From assembly GCA_916048095.2 (NCBI GenBank), contig OU696585.1, positions 7,162,966 to 7,226,965 on the forward strand: a stretch of DNA of 64,000 bases. Direction: 5' to 3'. The DNA comes from Sacculina carcini (taxonomy: Eukaryota > Arthropoda > Thecostraca > Sacculinidae). The position numbers and the translations under genes were made by a program. Under the pieces are notes generated by a model. The model was not told the origin of the DNA. It saw nothing but the letters and a program-made list of their open reading frames with translations, and did not search any database. How positions within the stretch are numbered: the first letter of the stretch is position 1; each line of letters starts with the position of its first letter. Below are positions 1 to 8,584 of this stretch, in pieces.

Positions 1-256
1 GCCCTCTCAAACAGAGACTATTAACCTTTATCCTCCCAGTGATCTTTATCCTTTATCCTTTATTATTATTTTTTGTTCCCCGTATTTATTATTCTGCTTT
101 CGAGTGAAAATTACCCGTACTGGCATATACACAAGCAATTGTAATAATAAAAATATTATTTCTATTAATTATATACCACAGGTTATATGTGTATATATTT
201 TAGTATTATTTGTCTTGGTGATATATTTGTGATCCAATGAGCAGAGGAGTCAAACA

Positions 257-351
257 TCGTTCCTATTGTCAGACCTTCTTCAGTCACGTTCGAATGAGCA
301 ATTCAGGAATCAGAAATCACTGATATTAGCTTCACTGAAGAAGGTATGACG
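257..351. repeat. Imperfect inverted repeat with CTGAAGAAGGT motif
   Basis: The left half, read on the minus strand, gives CTGAAGAAGGTCTGACAATA. The right half reads CTGAAGAAGGTATGACGAAC on the plus strand. The two arms form an imperfect hairpin. Similar 'CTGAAGAAGG...' stretches occur in terminal regions of Penelope-like elements, so this may be a remnant of one, but no coding part accompanies it. Assignment is tentative. Confidence 0.35.
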
Positions 352-997
352 AACAGAACTATCATTTGTGCCTGTCTCTCTTACATTGTGCAACAAAATT
401 TTATGAAAGTTTTGTTTATCTTAGTTGTTCATCGTTTTTATATGTAGTTGTATTCGCTGATTAAAAAAATCACTTCATTTTTGTTCTAGAGGCAATAGTC
501 TTCTCATAAATGAAGAAACATGTTTCTATAATGGCATTTTTCTGAAGTCACATTCTTGTTGCCCAAAAGACATTTTATAGCAGTCGAAAACCTTGCCATG
601 TCTATATATATATATATATATATTCATAAACAAAATATGCATCAACAAAAATAAGGTGCACAGTGTTATCTATGTCAAAAAGTTGCAGTTTGAATATTTG
701 CATTGCATATTTGCAACGTGTGGAAGCAATTGCACACACGGCTAATACAATCAGCCAATATCGTAAAAGCTCGTGGTAATTCACTTATGTGTATGTTCAC
801 TGTATCTCACTTATGACACACACACATACACACACACACACACACACAGCAGGAGAAGGAGAGAGTGAATGAATGCAAGAGGGGAAGAGAGTAATTCTCC
901 CGTACTCTCTCCTCATATGTCTCCGTGTGTGTTTATCTGTGTATCTGTGAGTTTATATTCGGGTTTGCATGTATCTGTATATGTGTGTATGTTTGTA

Positions 998-1055
<58 letters not shown>

Positions 1056-1908
1056 TGTGTATGTTACTCGTCACCAGATTTATCGCCTAATATATTGTAA
1101 GAAATTGCCCATCAAACTGTGTGTACGTGTGTGTTTGTGTGTGCAAGTGTGTATGTGTCTGTATGTGTCTGTATGTGTTAGTTTGTGTGTGTGTGTGTGT
1201 GTCAGTGTGTGTGTGTGTATGTGTGTGTGTGTGTTTGGTAGTGGTTTGATGTAGTGTTATTGACATAGCGCCTGTCTTTAGTGCCGGTTAATTTTGCATC
1301 CGAAATATGCGGTGTTATTACACGATTCCAGCAGTTATCTATCAAACAGCTGACGAGAATTAGACAAATATAGCGATGTTTTTCTCACAAGCACACATCA
1401 CAATTCACTGATTGAAAACGAAGCGAATCTTGAAGAAATACATCTCCCAAGTCTCTGGAAGCTTTCAACTGAAATCACCAATATTGATTGCTATTGATGA
1501 CGTGCATTCAAAGTTATAGTCAATAATTTTTGCTGTCATATAGGGAAGGATAATTCCGTGGAAGTGCTGGCGCTTTGACAGTTAAGAGGACTTGAATTTT
1601 CAGCCAAATACGTGGAAATTCATCGTTTATAAAAATATCGACAATGCTTTAATAAAATCATACAGATCATACACCGTCGTGTGAGGAACAACCATGCTTA
1701 TATCAGAAGACACAAATAATACTTATTATTATTTTTATTAAAATATATGAACGAGATGTGTAATGGGAAGAGCGTTAACATTATAAATTGCCTCTCCATG
1801 CATCTTGATCATCAACAAACAAACAGGGAGACGAGAAAATAACAATAGAAAATAAAAAAACACACTGGAAATGATATCAGGTGAAGCGCAATCAAAACTG
1901 CTAACGCA

Positions 1909-2013
<105 letters not shown>

Positions 2014-2734
2014 GCACCTATTATGTGCAACAATATATGCCGATCTGCAACAAATATGATCAAATAATAAATAAATTTAGCACTAATATTGATATGATAT
2101 AACAAGTTTATTTATTAGCTTATAAATTTTAATAGCATTAACTTGTTAATAAATAAATAATTGTGGACTTGTGTTTAATTTTTTGTATAAAACTGCAACT
2201 GTGCATTTTTTGCAATGATTGCAATCAAAACAGTTTAATTGTTTATATTTGAATTGTTTATACAAGCAAACAGAACGGTATCAAGCTCTGACATGTCTTG
2301 TGTGCAATAAATGCAGAAACACAAACTACAAAAACAAACAACGACCAAATTATTGGTGAATTTCCAAGCTGTTTTTATATATATAAAAACCCTGTTATGA
2401 TTGGCTTGGTGATTTCAATCAGTGAGAGAATGTGCATTTATGAATACATTTTTGGGGGCTGAATCATGTACATGCATCGCTATGCAACGTCTTTGTGATA
2501 ATGTTTATATCAAGAAATTATACAGGAAATAGTTTTATTGACCTGTTTTAGTGAAATTCTTGGTTATGAGCAGTTGATGGAAACATTTGTAACATATTTC
2601 CAATTGGGCAGTGTTTTAGTATTCACTGTAAAATGTCTATATGAGCGGTATGTCGTTCTATTTTCTAATCCCTTGCCCCGTAGTACCGTTCAATAAGATG
2701 TTTTACGGTAGTTAATGAAATATTTGTTATATGT

Positions 2735-2810
2735 ATAATGTGTGTAATGTGTGTAATGTGTGTAATGTGTGTAATGTGTATAATGTGTGCAATGTGTATA
2801 ATGTGTTTGT
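2735..2810. repeat. 9 bp minisatellite (AATGTGTGT)n
   Basis: About eight head-to-tail copies of a 9 bp unit, with T/A and C variants in the later copies. Confidence 0.85.
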
Positions 2811-2896
2811 ATAGTATCTTATAATAAATGTATTATGTAATATCAGTAGCTAATGTAATTAATGTAATAGGAAATGTGTTCTTGTGCTGTTGGCAG

Positions 2897-3038
2897 TATG
2901 ACTGAAGAGGATCTGGTGGAGTCGTGTGATGCCTTAGATTCTGACAGTGATCCTGAAGATCAACAGTCTGGTGCCGGCGATCAACAAGTGCGATCCCTAC
3001 TGCACACCTGGCTGGGACACCTGGATCAAATCAGACAG
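2897..3038 (+). CDS. Candidate host exon, acidic protein segment
   Basis: This 142 bp segment has a splice-acceptor-like left edge (pyrimidine-rich TTCTTGTGCTGTTGGCAG) and a donor-like right edge (CAG|GTGACA). In the open frame it encodes an acidic stretch starting MTEEDLVESCDALDSDSDPE, then a short amphipathic segment containing LLHTWLGHLDQIRQ. The sequence is balanced in composition and not repeat-derived, unlike nearly all other open frames nearby. Microsatellite resumes just past the donor. I do not recognise the protein family. It could be an internal or first coding exon (an ATG lies at 2898) of a plus-strand gene whose other exons lie elsewhere, perhaps outside the window. Boundaries are inferred from splice motifs only. 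Confidence 0.45.
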
Positions 3039-3440
3039 GTGACATTGATCTGCGCAACATACACACGCACACACACACACACACATAGGTCTCAACACAC
3101 ACATATACATATATGTAGGCTTGCAGTTGTGTCATGTGAGGCAATGTATAGATTTGTCTGTCTCTCTGTCAGCCGAGTGGACATACTAATTTCTGCACCT
3201 CACCAAGGGGTCAAATAACCGTTTTGAAAGAATTTATCCGTTTTTCACAAGCTGCTACACAGAGCACACAGTAATGGTTAACACAAACAGCATTCAAAGT
3301 CTTCTAATCACAATTTATTATGCGACAACCCATGTTTTGATAACTTGGCCGATATTTCGACACTTCGGACTGAATGGAGTGAATCTTCTCGATTCACATC
3401 GGATTGAATGGTCTGGCGGGCCGTAAAGTTCGTCCACTAC

Positions 3441-3475
3441 TTTCAAGTGATCTCATGAACTGAGATCACTTGAAA
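3441..3475. repeat. Perfect 15 bp stem, 5 nt loop hairpin
   Basis: TTTCAAGTGATCTCA, loop TGAAC, then its exact complement. No T-run or gene is adjacent, so a terminator role is not suggested. It may be a transposon end-fragment or a cruciform-prone site. Confidence 0.8.
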
Positions 3476-3663
3476 ATCACAATTGATGTTAGTTCATTGT
3501 GTTGCCACAGATAGCGCTCAAGTGCTCAATCGTAATTAAATGGCGATTCGCTGATAATTATCTCTACACACAATGCTCACGATATAATCAATTGATCAAT
3601 TGTGTATTTAGCACAGTGACGGTGTAAGTTTACACATAAACGGTGCATCTATGAATAACTTGC

Positions 3664-3838
3664 AGTGGCGGCGCCAGGATTTTCCGCTGGGGAGCTGAGG
3701 GAGGGCTTATTTAATAATATGCGGGGGTTTTAAGAAGTATGAGTAACTACACTCGTACTGTTCATAGTCAGGATTTTTGTGGAGTCTCAGGGGGGCAGGG
3801 CTTGACACATTTCAGACCTTTGGCATCGCCGCTTTCGT
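3664..3838. mobile_element. MITE-like fragment, TGGCGGCGCCAGG ends
   Basis: The left end reads AGTGGCGGCGCCAGGATTTT. The right end on the minus strand reads AAGCGGCGATGCCAAAGG, a degraded inverted match. Interior G-runs followed by GGGCT resemble the elements at 48004 and 60473, suggesting one dispersed non-autonomous DNA-transposon family. Confidence 0.5.
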
Positions 3839-4034
3839 GGAATATATAACGTAGTTATATTTGTCCCTCCTGACAGGATCGTGACTTGAATTGGCTCGTG
3901 AAATCTTATTGAAACTCGACGTGATTGTGAAGCTGTCAATTTTCGCGCAATTCAATCACAATGACACGAGACTTGTGACAGAAAGCGCGCCACAACACGA
4001 ATCAATTCTGTCAAATTTTGCAAAACAACGCTTA

Positions 4035-4089
4035 TAGCCTGTATATGATGATTGTATATGATGATTGTATATGATGATTGTATATGATG
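4035..4089. repeat. 13 bp tandem repeat (GTATATGATGATT)n
   Basis: About four head-to-tail copies of a 13 bp unit ending at GTATATGATGCC. Confidence 0.85.
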
Positions 4090-4098
4090 CCGCCAACG

Positions 4099-4515
4099 TC
4101 ATGTAGACTGGGTGTCTAGGTGTCTAGTTATCTAGGATGTCTAAGTGTATAGGTGTCTAGATGTCTAGGATGTCTAGGTGTATAGGTGTCTAGGTTTCTA
4201 GGATGTCTAGGTGTATAGGTGTCTAGATGTCTAGGATGTCTAGGTGTATAGGTTTCTAGGTTGTCTAGGATGTGTAGGAGTCTAGGAATCTAGGTGTCTA
4301 CGTTTCTAGGTTTCTAGGTTGTATATGTATCTAGGATGTCAAGGTGTATATGTGTCTAGGATGTCTAGGTGTCTAGGTATCTAGTTGTCTAGGTGTCTAG
4401 GTTGTCTAGGTGTCTAGGTTGTCTAGGTGTCTAGGTTGTCTAGGATGTCTAGGATGTCTAGGATGTCTAGGTTGTCTAGGCGTCTGGTTGTCTAGGTGTC
4501 TAGGCGTCTAGATGG
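4099..4515. repeat. Minisatellite based on GTCTAGGTGT
   Basis: Some 40 degenerate copies of a ~10 bp unit (GTCTAGGTGT / GTCTAGGATG / GTATAGGTGT). A higher-order alternation of the variants is visible in the first half and simpler units in the second half. Confidence 0.9.
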
Positions 4516-5084
4516 TGTTGATACACTGCTTCGCTGGCATAATCTACGGAATTACGAATGATATTGCATCGTCACTGGAAAACTATCAACCTAACAGCCA
4601 ACACCTTGTCTAGACGGTGTTGCTGAATGCATGTCGTGAACACTGTCACAGCACTTCATATATAGCAAGAGTTGAGCAGCTATGATATCAGAGCTTCACG
4701 ACGACATCTTTGTTGCAGCCAACACTACCTAGATTCTAGGTGGCGTTGGCTACAACTCATGACTGAACTGTTTATTGATAGGTGGAGCTACTGCATAGTT
4801 GCAATTGCAAGCCTATTCTATCAAGGAACACAATACTTCTGCATTGATATATACATTCTGATAAGGGCATTCAGAATACTCACCTAAATATGTAGAAGTA
4901 CAAAACGTTACCTACTCATCAAAACGTTACCTAAATGCAAATAGTACTTTTTTGGTAGTTTAATGTCTTTATGTTAGAAAATATCGATTTATCTAGATAT
5001 TTATTCACCATCTTAATAAGATATAGGTTAAAGGTTAATAAGATATAGGATAAAAGGTTAACTATGTTAAGGTTAGGATACACC

Positions 5085-5470
5085 GTAGTAGAAGAGTTCA
5101 CCACTTTGTTACATTTTAACCTAACTTTTTTGTGTATACCTAACCTAACCTAACCTAACCTAACCTAACCTAACCTAACTTTTTTTAGTTTTTTTTTAAC
5201 CTAACCTAACTTTTTTAGTTTTTTTTTTTTAACCTAACCTAACTTTTTTTTTAACCTAACCTAACTTTTTTTAGTTTTTTAACCTAACCTAACTTTTTTT
5301 TTTAACCTAACCTAACTTTTTTTAGTTTTTTAACCTAACCTAACTTTTTTTAGTTTTTTTTTAACCTAACCTAACTTTTTTATAGTTTTTTTTTTAACCT
5401 AACCTAACCTAACTTTTTTTTTAACCTAACCTAACTTTTTTTAACCTAACCCAACTTTTTTTTCTTTATT
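5085..5470. repeat. Left cap: (CCTAA)n telomere-type array mixed with T-tracts
   Basis: The outer end of the left arm starts with unique sequence shared with the right arm. About eight perfect CCTAA units follow (5139-5179), then CCTAACCTAACT blocks alternating with T-runs and TTTTTAGTTTTTT. CCTAA/TTAGG is the standard arthropod telomere repeat. The C-rich strand runs 5' to 3' inwards, as at the left end of a linear chromosome. Confidence 0.85.
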
Positions 5471-5925
5471 CTATTCCTAACCCGACCCAACCCAACTTTT
5501 ACTTTTATTTCTTATTCTTCCTTTCTTATTATATTTATTCTTTATTCTATGCTCAACCTAACTTTTTTTCTTTATTCTATACCCAGCCCGACCCAATCCA
5601 ACTTTTATTTTCATTTCTTATTCTTCCTTTCTTATTATATTTATTCTTTATTCTATGCTCAACCTAACTTTTTTTCTTTATTCTATACCCAGCCCGACCC
5701 AATCCAACTTTTATTTTCATTTCTTATTCTTCCTTTCTTATTATATTTACTCTTTATTCTATGCCCAACTTTTATTTTTTATTTCCTATTCTTCCTTTCT
5801 TATTATATTTATTCTTTATTCTATGCTCAACTTTTATTTTTTATTTCCTATTCTTCCTTTCTTATTATATTTATTCTTTATTCTATGCCCAACTTTTATT
5901 TTTTTCCTTTATTTCTATTTTATGT
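5471..5925. repeat. Minisatellite of 106 bp then ~62 bp units (left arm)
   Basis: Pyrimidine-rich repeats. Two ~106 bp units carry both CAACCTAAC and CCCGACCCAATCCAAC motifs, followed by three ~62 bp units that are shortened derivatives. They apparently grew from the adjacent CCTAA/T-tract array. The Phe/Tyr/Leu-rich open frames through here are repeat translations and not genes. Confidence 0.85.
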
Positions 5926-6282
5926 CACGATACTCATTATATCGGGATCGCCAAGTCGATGTTTGGCAGAGACGTGAATATAATAATTTTCAATCATACT
6001 TGAAATATATATAAAAAACGGTTTGACTAAATCGGTCGCAAAGACAATGTTCCAATATGACGATGAATCACTCGCCACGTTTATATAAAGTGTCTGGTTT
6101 ATGTCAAATACTGCGGTAAGGATTAAAATGCCAGATGAATTCATTGGCGTCAAGCCAAGGATGAATATTTTGAATATATTTACCTGATACACAGGTATGG
6201 GATTAAAACATTTGCCGGTAACAAAGACCAAATTTACACACAATTTATGTAAATGTAGCCGAAACGAATGCTTGTGAATCAC
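5920..6282 (-). CDS. Possible small ORF of element, 120 aa, unknown
   Basis: An open frame of 120 codons at the outer edge of the gene cluster, present in both arms. It has hydrophobic and beta-like segments (LCVNLVFVTGKCF, GILILTAVFDINQTLYINV) and no recognised domain. A TATA-like TTTATATAA lies only ~10 bp upstream of the first ATG, so the true start may be the internal Met at codon 47, or the frame may be non-coding. The region also contains the 65 bp duplication with TATA motifs. Low confidence that it is expressed. Confidence 0.28.
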   Translation of the reverse strand: MIHKHSFRLHLHKLCVNLVFVTGKCFNPIPVYQVNIFKIFILGLTPMNSSGILILTAVFDINQTLYINVASDSSSYWNIVFATDLVKPFFIYISSMIENYYIHVSAKHRLGDPDIMSIVT

Positions 6283-6350
6283 TAGCTACGTTTATATAAC
6301 GTGTCTGGTTTATGTCAAACACTGACTAAATCGGATTAAAACGCTATTCG
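6067..6350. promoter_or_regulatory. Duplicated ~65 bp block with TTTATATAA core
   Basis: Two direct copies, at about 6067-6130 and 6276-6345, share AATCACT, ACGTTTATATAA, GTGTCTGGTTTATGTCAAA and GGATTAAAA. The TTTATATAA core reads as a TATA box on the minus strand in both and is palindromic in one. A duplicated promoter-like module is the simplest reading. The mirror copy lies at about 18829-19112. Confidence 0.45.
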
Positions 6351-6472
6351 ACTGTGTCGGAATTGATACAAAAATGACTTGCAACGAAATGACCTTTGTG
6401 TATTTTCACTTGATACACAATTATGGCAAATATACAAGTGGAAATCATGTAGAATCATATTGACGACACGAT

Positions 6473-6796
6473 TCAACGAACACATCGTGAACACAAATGT
6501 TTGTTGATTTTTCGATCAATCTTTATGATGTAAATCATATCGTGTGTCTCATACACAATTTCCAGCTCAGCCGACCATGTATCAGGCACAGAAACACCTT
6601 CCTGTAGAGCGTCCGAAAGACACACGTCAAACGATGTGTACTCCTTGTACGATTCGCTGATGATTTGTTTGCAATCTGACGAACTACCACCAACATATCG
6701 ATAGTTATAATTAGGCACTAGTGTAGCAGGAGAAACACAGCTCATGATGTTTATACAAAGAAAGATAAACAATGACTGTAAGAACGAAATTATCAA
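6473..6796 (-). CDS. Small ORF of element, 107 aa, possible signal-anchor
   Basis: The open frame starts with a hydrophobic stretch (IISFLQSLFIFLCINIM) resembling a signal peptide or membrane anchor. A Cys-containing hydrophilic body follows, with NYRYVGGSSSDC and a basic, Cys-bearing tail (KHLCSRCVR). A second Met at codon 18 (6745) would give a 90 aa soluble protein. No family recognised. It is divergent from the 197 aa gene at 6928, with ~130 bp between them that would hold both promoters. Identical in both arms, which says little about selection because the arms are nearly identical throughout. Confidence 0.42.
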   Translation of the reverse strand: MIISFLQSLFIFLCINIMSCVSPATLVPNYNYRYVGGSSSDCKQIISESYKEYTSFDVCLSDALQEGVSVPDTWSAELEIVYETHDMIYIIKIDRKINKHLCSRCVR

Positions 6797-6927
6797 ACAC
6801 GGAGTGATGGCGATAATTATGACGCATGCGTCGAAAAGTAGTGCAATTAGTCTCAGCCGTGATACGCAGTTGAGCTCGAGACGTTTGCGGGTGAGGTTGT
6901 GTAGTTTTTTATCGCGGAACTGTCAAG

Positions 6928-7521
6928 ATGAGTCAGGTGAATACAAACGTTGATACGTCCAAGCGGATCCTACCATTAGAACATCATGCGGTCAAGTTTG
7001 TTGCCGACACACCATTAATCTGTGGACACCCGCTGGAGCAGAGGATTTGGATTATTTTCGGACGACTGGAAAAACACAGTCAGACAGATTTCGATCACTT
7101 ACAAAAACAGCTTACAAATATTATGCAACTTGAGCGATATTTTGACCCTTTTTGGAAACTTCGTCGCGGCGCGGTCAGAATATTCACCAACGAGGAGCGT
7201 GCACTACAGATTGTGATCGATACACTTATGAGTCGGCCAATGAGAGATGCTGTTCTTGGAGCCGTTGCAGCTGCTTTATCATTCAAAGTGTTGTCGGTGG
7301 CGTTGGTGCGAAGTGACGAGACTCAGATTTACCGGCCGCGCGATGAGACCCGCAACACAATGGAGTGGATGAAGACCATTGTTATGAGCTACTATGACTC
7401 GAGAAAACAGTATTTGACCGAAACCAAGATTTATCGCGAATTTAAAGCCGACAAAATGAAAATGATTGTGCACAAGGAGGTTCAAGGTGAACCACAAAGT
7501 AAACGGAACAAAATTTGTTGA
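6928..7521 (+). CDS. Element gene, 197 aa, unknown function
   Basis: An intact frame with a good start context (AAGATGA). The protein has a His/Arg-rich N-terminal third, a predicted helical middle (DFDHLQKQLTNIMQLERYF), a short hydrophobic helix (AVLGAVAAALSFKVLSVALV, about residues 110-129) and a Lys-rich C-terminus (KADKMKMIVHKE). No Walker motif, polymerase or integrase signature is visible. It runs inwards, convergent with the capsid operon, and ends ~107 bp from the 174 aa gene. Position suggests an accessory or regulatory protein of the element. Function is not recognised; the hydrophobic helix would allow a membrane-active or virion-associated role, which is speculation. Confidence 0.6.
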   Translation: MSQVNTNVDTSKRILPLEHHAVKFVADTPLICGHPLEQRIWIIFGRLEKHSQTDFDHLQKQLTNIMQLERYFDPFWKLRRGAVRIFTNEERALQIVIDTLMSRPMRDAVLGAVAAALSFKVLSVALVRSDETQIYRPRDETRNTMEWMKTIVMSYYDSRKQYLTETKIYREFKADKMKMIVHKEVQGEPQSKRNKIC

Positions 7522-7628
7522 ATTATTCTATGTGTACGGTATACCAATACATTTCGTAATGTGTCACAAGAGTTTTATTATTGCGCGCGAAAAAAAAAAA
7601 AAAAAAAACTTTGTTATCGTTCAATTTA
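7522..7628. terminator. Convergent 3' region with A19/T19 tract and poly(A) signals
   Basis: A 107 bp gap between convergent genes. On the minus strand AATAAA overlaps the stop region of the 174 aa gene (7625-7630), and AATAATAAA follows beyond a 19-base T tract flanked by CGCGCGC. This fits shared polyadenylation for both transcripts. The mirror copy is at 17551-17657. Confidence 0.5.
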
Positions 7629-8153
7629 TTAAAATGGTAGCATGCGTGGTGTACACAGATTCATTGCATACATCAATTTAGCGAAATGTTGACAACGTAA
7701 AATACAGCAGTTTGTAGGAATGACATGATTATATGGACACGGCGTGATGTTGGGTAGTACATGTATGTTGCGTGCGTTCATGGATAAGTAGTCAGGTAGG
7801 ATGTCTTCGAGATTTTCAATGTGTAGTTCAAGTAGATGCGAAAGTCGACGAGCCTTGTCGAGTCCTTTGGCGTAGATGTGGTCGGGTGCTAGACGTTGTA
7901 TGAGGGAACTTGCGTCGCGCAGCTTTTGTTCATACTTGTGCGTGTTGTAAGGATTGTAATTATATTCCAAGCCGTGTAGGGTCGCCGTCAAAAATAGAAA
8001 ATAGTTGCGTCGCTCAACGTTGAGTTTTAAATGTGGAGGCGGTAAGATGGTGTGCCACAAGTACCCCGAACACAGGTCATGCACAACCAATTCCTTGACA
8101 ACAAAAGGCGAATCCTTGTGCTGGAAACCGTCACAGTCTACAAGTATGACCAT
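7629..8153 (-). CDS. Conserved Polinton-associated protein, ~174 aa (left arm)
   Basis: The frame is open from 8201, but the likely start is the Met at 8153, giving MVILVDCDGFQ and overlapping the protease stop by 16 bp. Features: hydrophobic N-terminal strand with acidic pair (VILVDCDGFQ), FVVKEL, a PPP motif, HGLEYNYNPYN, YAKGLDKARRL, and a C-terminal Cys/His cluster (CPYNH...CC...C). From memory, proteins with a D-x-[DE]-G-F-Q start, KEL and YVKG-type motifs sit beside capsid genes in Polinton/adintovirus-type elements of invertebrates. Their biochemical role is unknown to me. A nuclease-like fold is conceivable from the acidic strand but unproven. Last gene of the apparent five-gene cluster. 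Confidence 0.68.
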   Translation of the reverse strand: MVILVDCDGFQHKDSPFVVKELVVHDLCSGYLWHTILPPPHLKLNVERRNYFLFLTATLHGLEYNYNPYNTHKYEQKLRDASSLIQRLAPDHIYAKGLDKARRLSHLLELHIENLEDILPDYLSMNARNIHVLPNITPCPYNHVIPTNCCILRCQHFAKLMYAMNLCTPRMLPF

Positions 8154-8584
8154 ACCAGCGCTAAAAGCTGATTGTTGATAGCAGGATCGGTGGATAGGCA
8201 CGAAACGAAATCGTGCAGATCCCAGCCGGCGTCAAACAATGCAACAAATAGGGCACAGTACTGTCCACACACGTCCGAGTCCGGCGCCTGAATGACGCGC
8301 GTGTTCAACATACATCGACTGTAATTGACATGTTTGTTTATAAAATTTACAAACGAGGGATGCCAGATGGGTGAGTTGCCAGACGAGTCGAAATATTGGA
8401 GATTTTCACCGTCCCAGGCAAACACGACCCAATGCAGACCCGATTGCCAGCGCGGTTGTATATTCACAATAATTGATGTGCGCACACCACGAGCAAATGT
8501 GAAATGTTTTAGCCGGTCGCACGCCCAAACCCCTCGAAATGTGGCGACTGTGTCGAGCAGCCGTTCCAATTCAAGAGCGTTCAT
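8138..8584 (-). CDS. PRO: Adenain-type maturation protease, 148 aa (left arm)
   Basis: A C5-family (adenovirus protease-like) cysteine peptidase. The triad and oxyanion residues align with adenain by spacing: His51 followed by Trp (GLHWVVFAW), Asp66 (YFDSSG), Gln99 and Cys106 in QAPDSDVCGQYC. The Gln-to-Cys gap of seven equals that of adenain (Gln115/Cys122). At 148 aa it is a compact version of the ~200 aa adenovirus enzyme. In this family it cleaves capsid and core precursors during virion maturation. Its ATG overlaps the major capsid stop (ATGA), and the next gene starts inside its last codons, so the cluster is tightly packed. Family assignment is secure. Confidence 0.93.
   Translation of the reverse strand: MNALELERLLDTVATFRGVWACDRLKHFTFARGVRTSIIVNIQPRWQSGLHWVVFAWDGENLQYFDSSGNSPIWHPSFVNFINKHVNYSRCMLNTRVIQAPDSDVCGQYCALFVALFDAGWDLHDFVSCLSTDPAINNQLLALVWSYL

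Larger units (their letters stand above)
3039..5084. other. Non-coding DNA with hairpin, MITE remnant and minisatellites
   Basis: No gene is supported. Contents: short (CA)n at 3061-3084, a perfect hairpin at 3441-3475, a MITE-like fragment at 3664-3838, a 13 bp tandem repeat at 4035-4089, a 10 bp-class minisatellite at 4099-4515, and AT-rich unique DNA with scattered GGTTAGG/GGTTAA motifs up to the palindrome edge. Confidence 0.65.

Noticed and set aside
925-1254. Long open frames of Cys-Val or Thr-His repeats here and at many other places
   Set aside because: They are translations of (GT)n/(CA)n microsatellites with no other coding signal.
5549-6014. Phe/Tyr/Leu-rich frames resembling membrane proteins
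   Set aside because: They follow the 106 bp and 62 bp tandem repeats exactly, so the apparent hydrophobic helices are repeat artefacts; the mirror frames are in the right arm.
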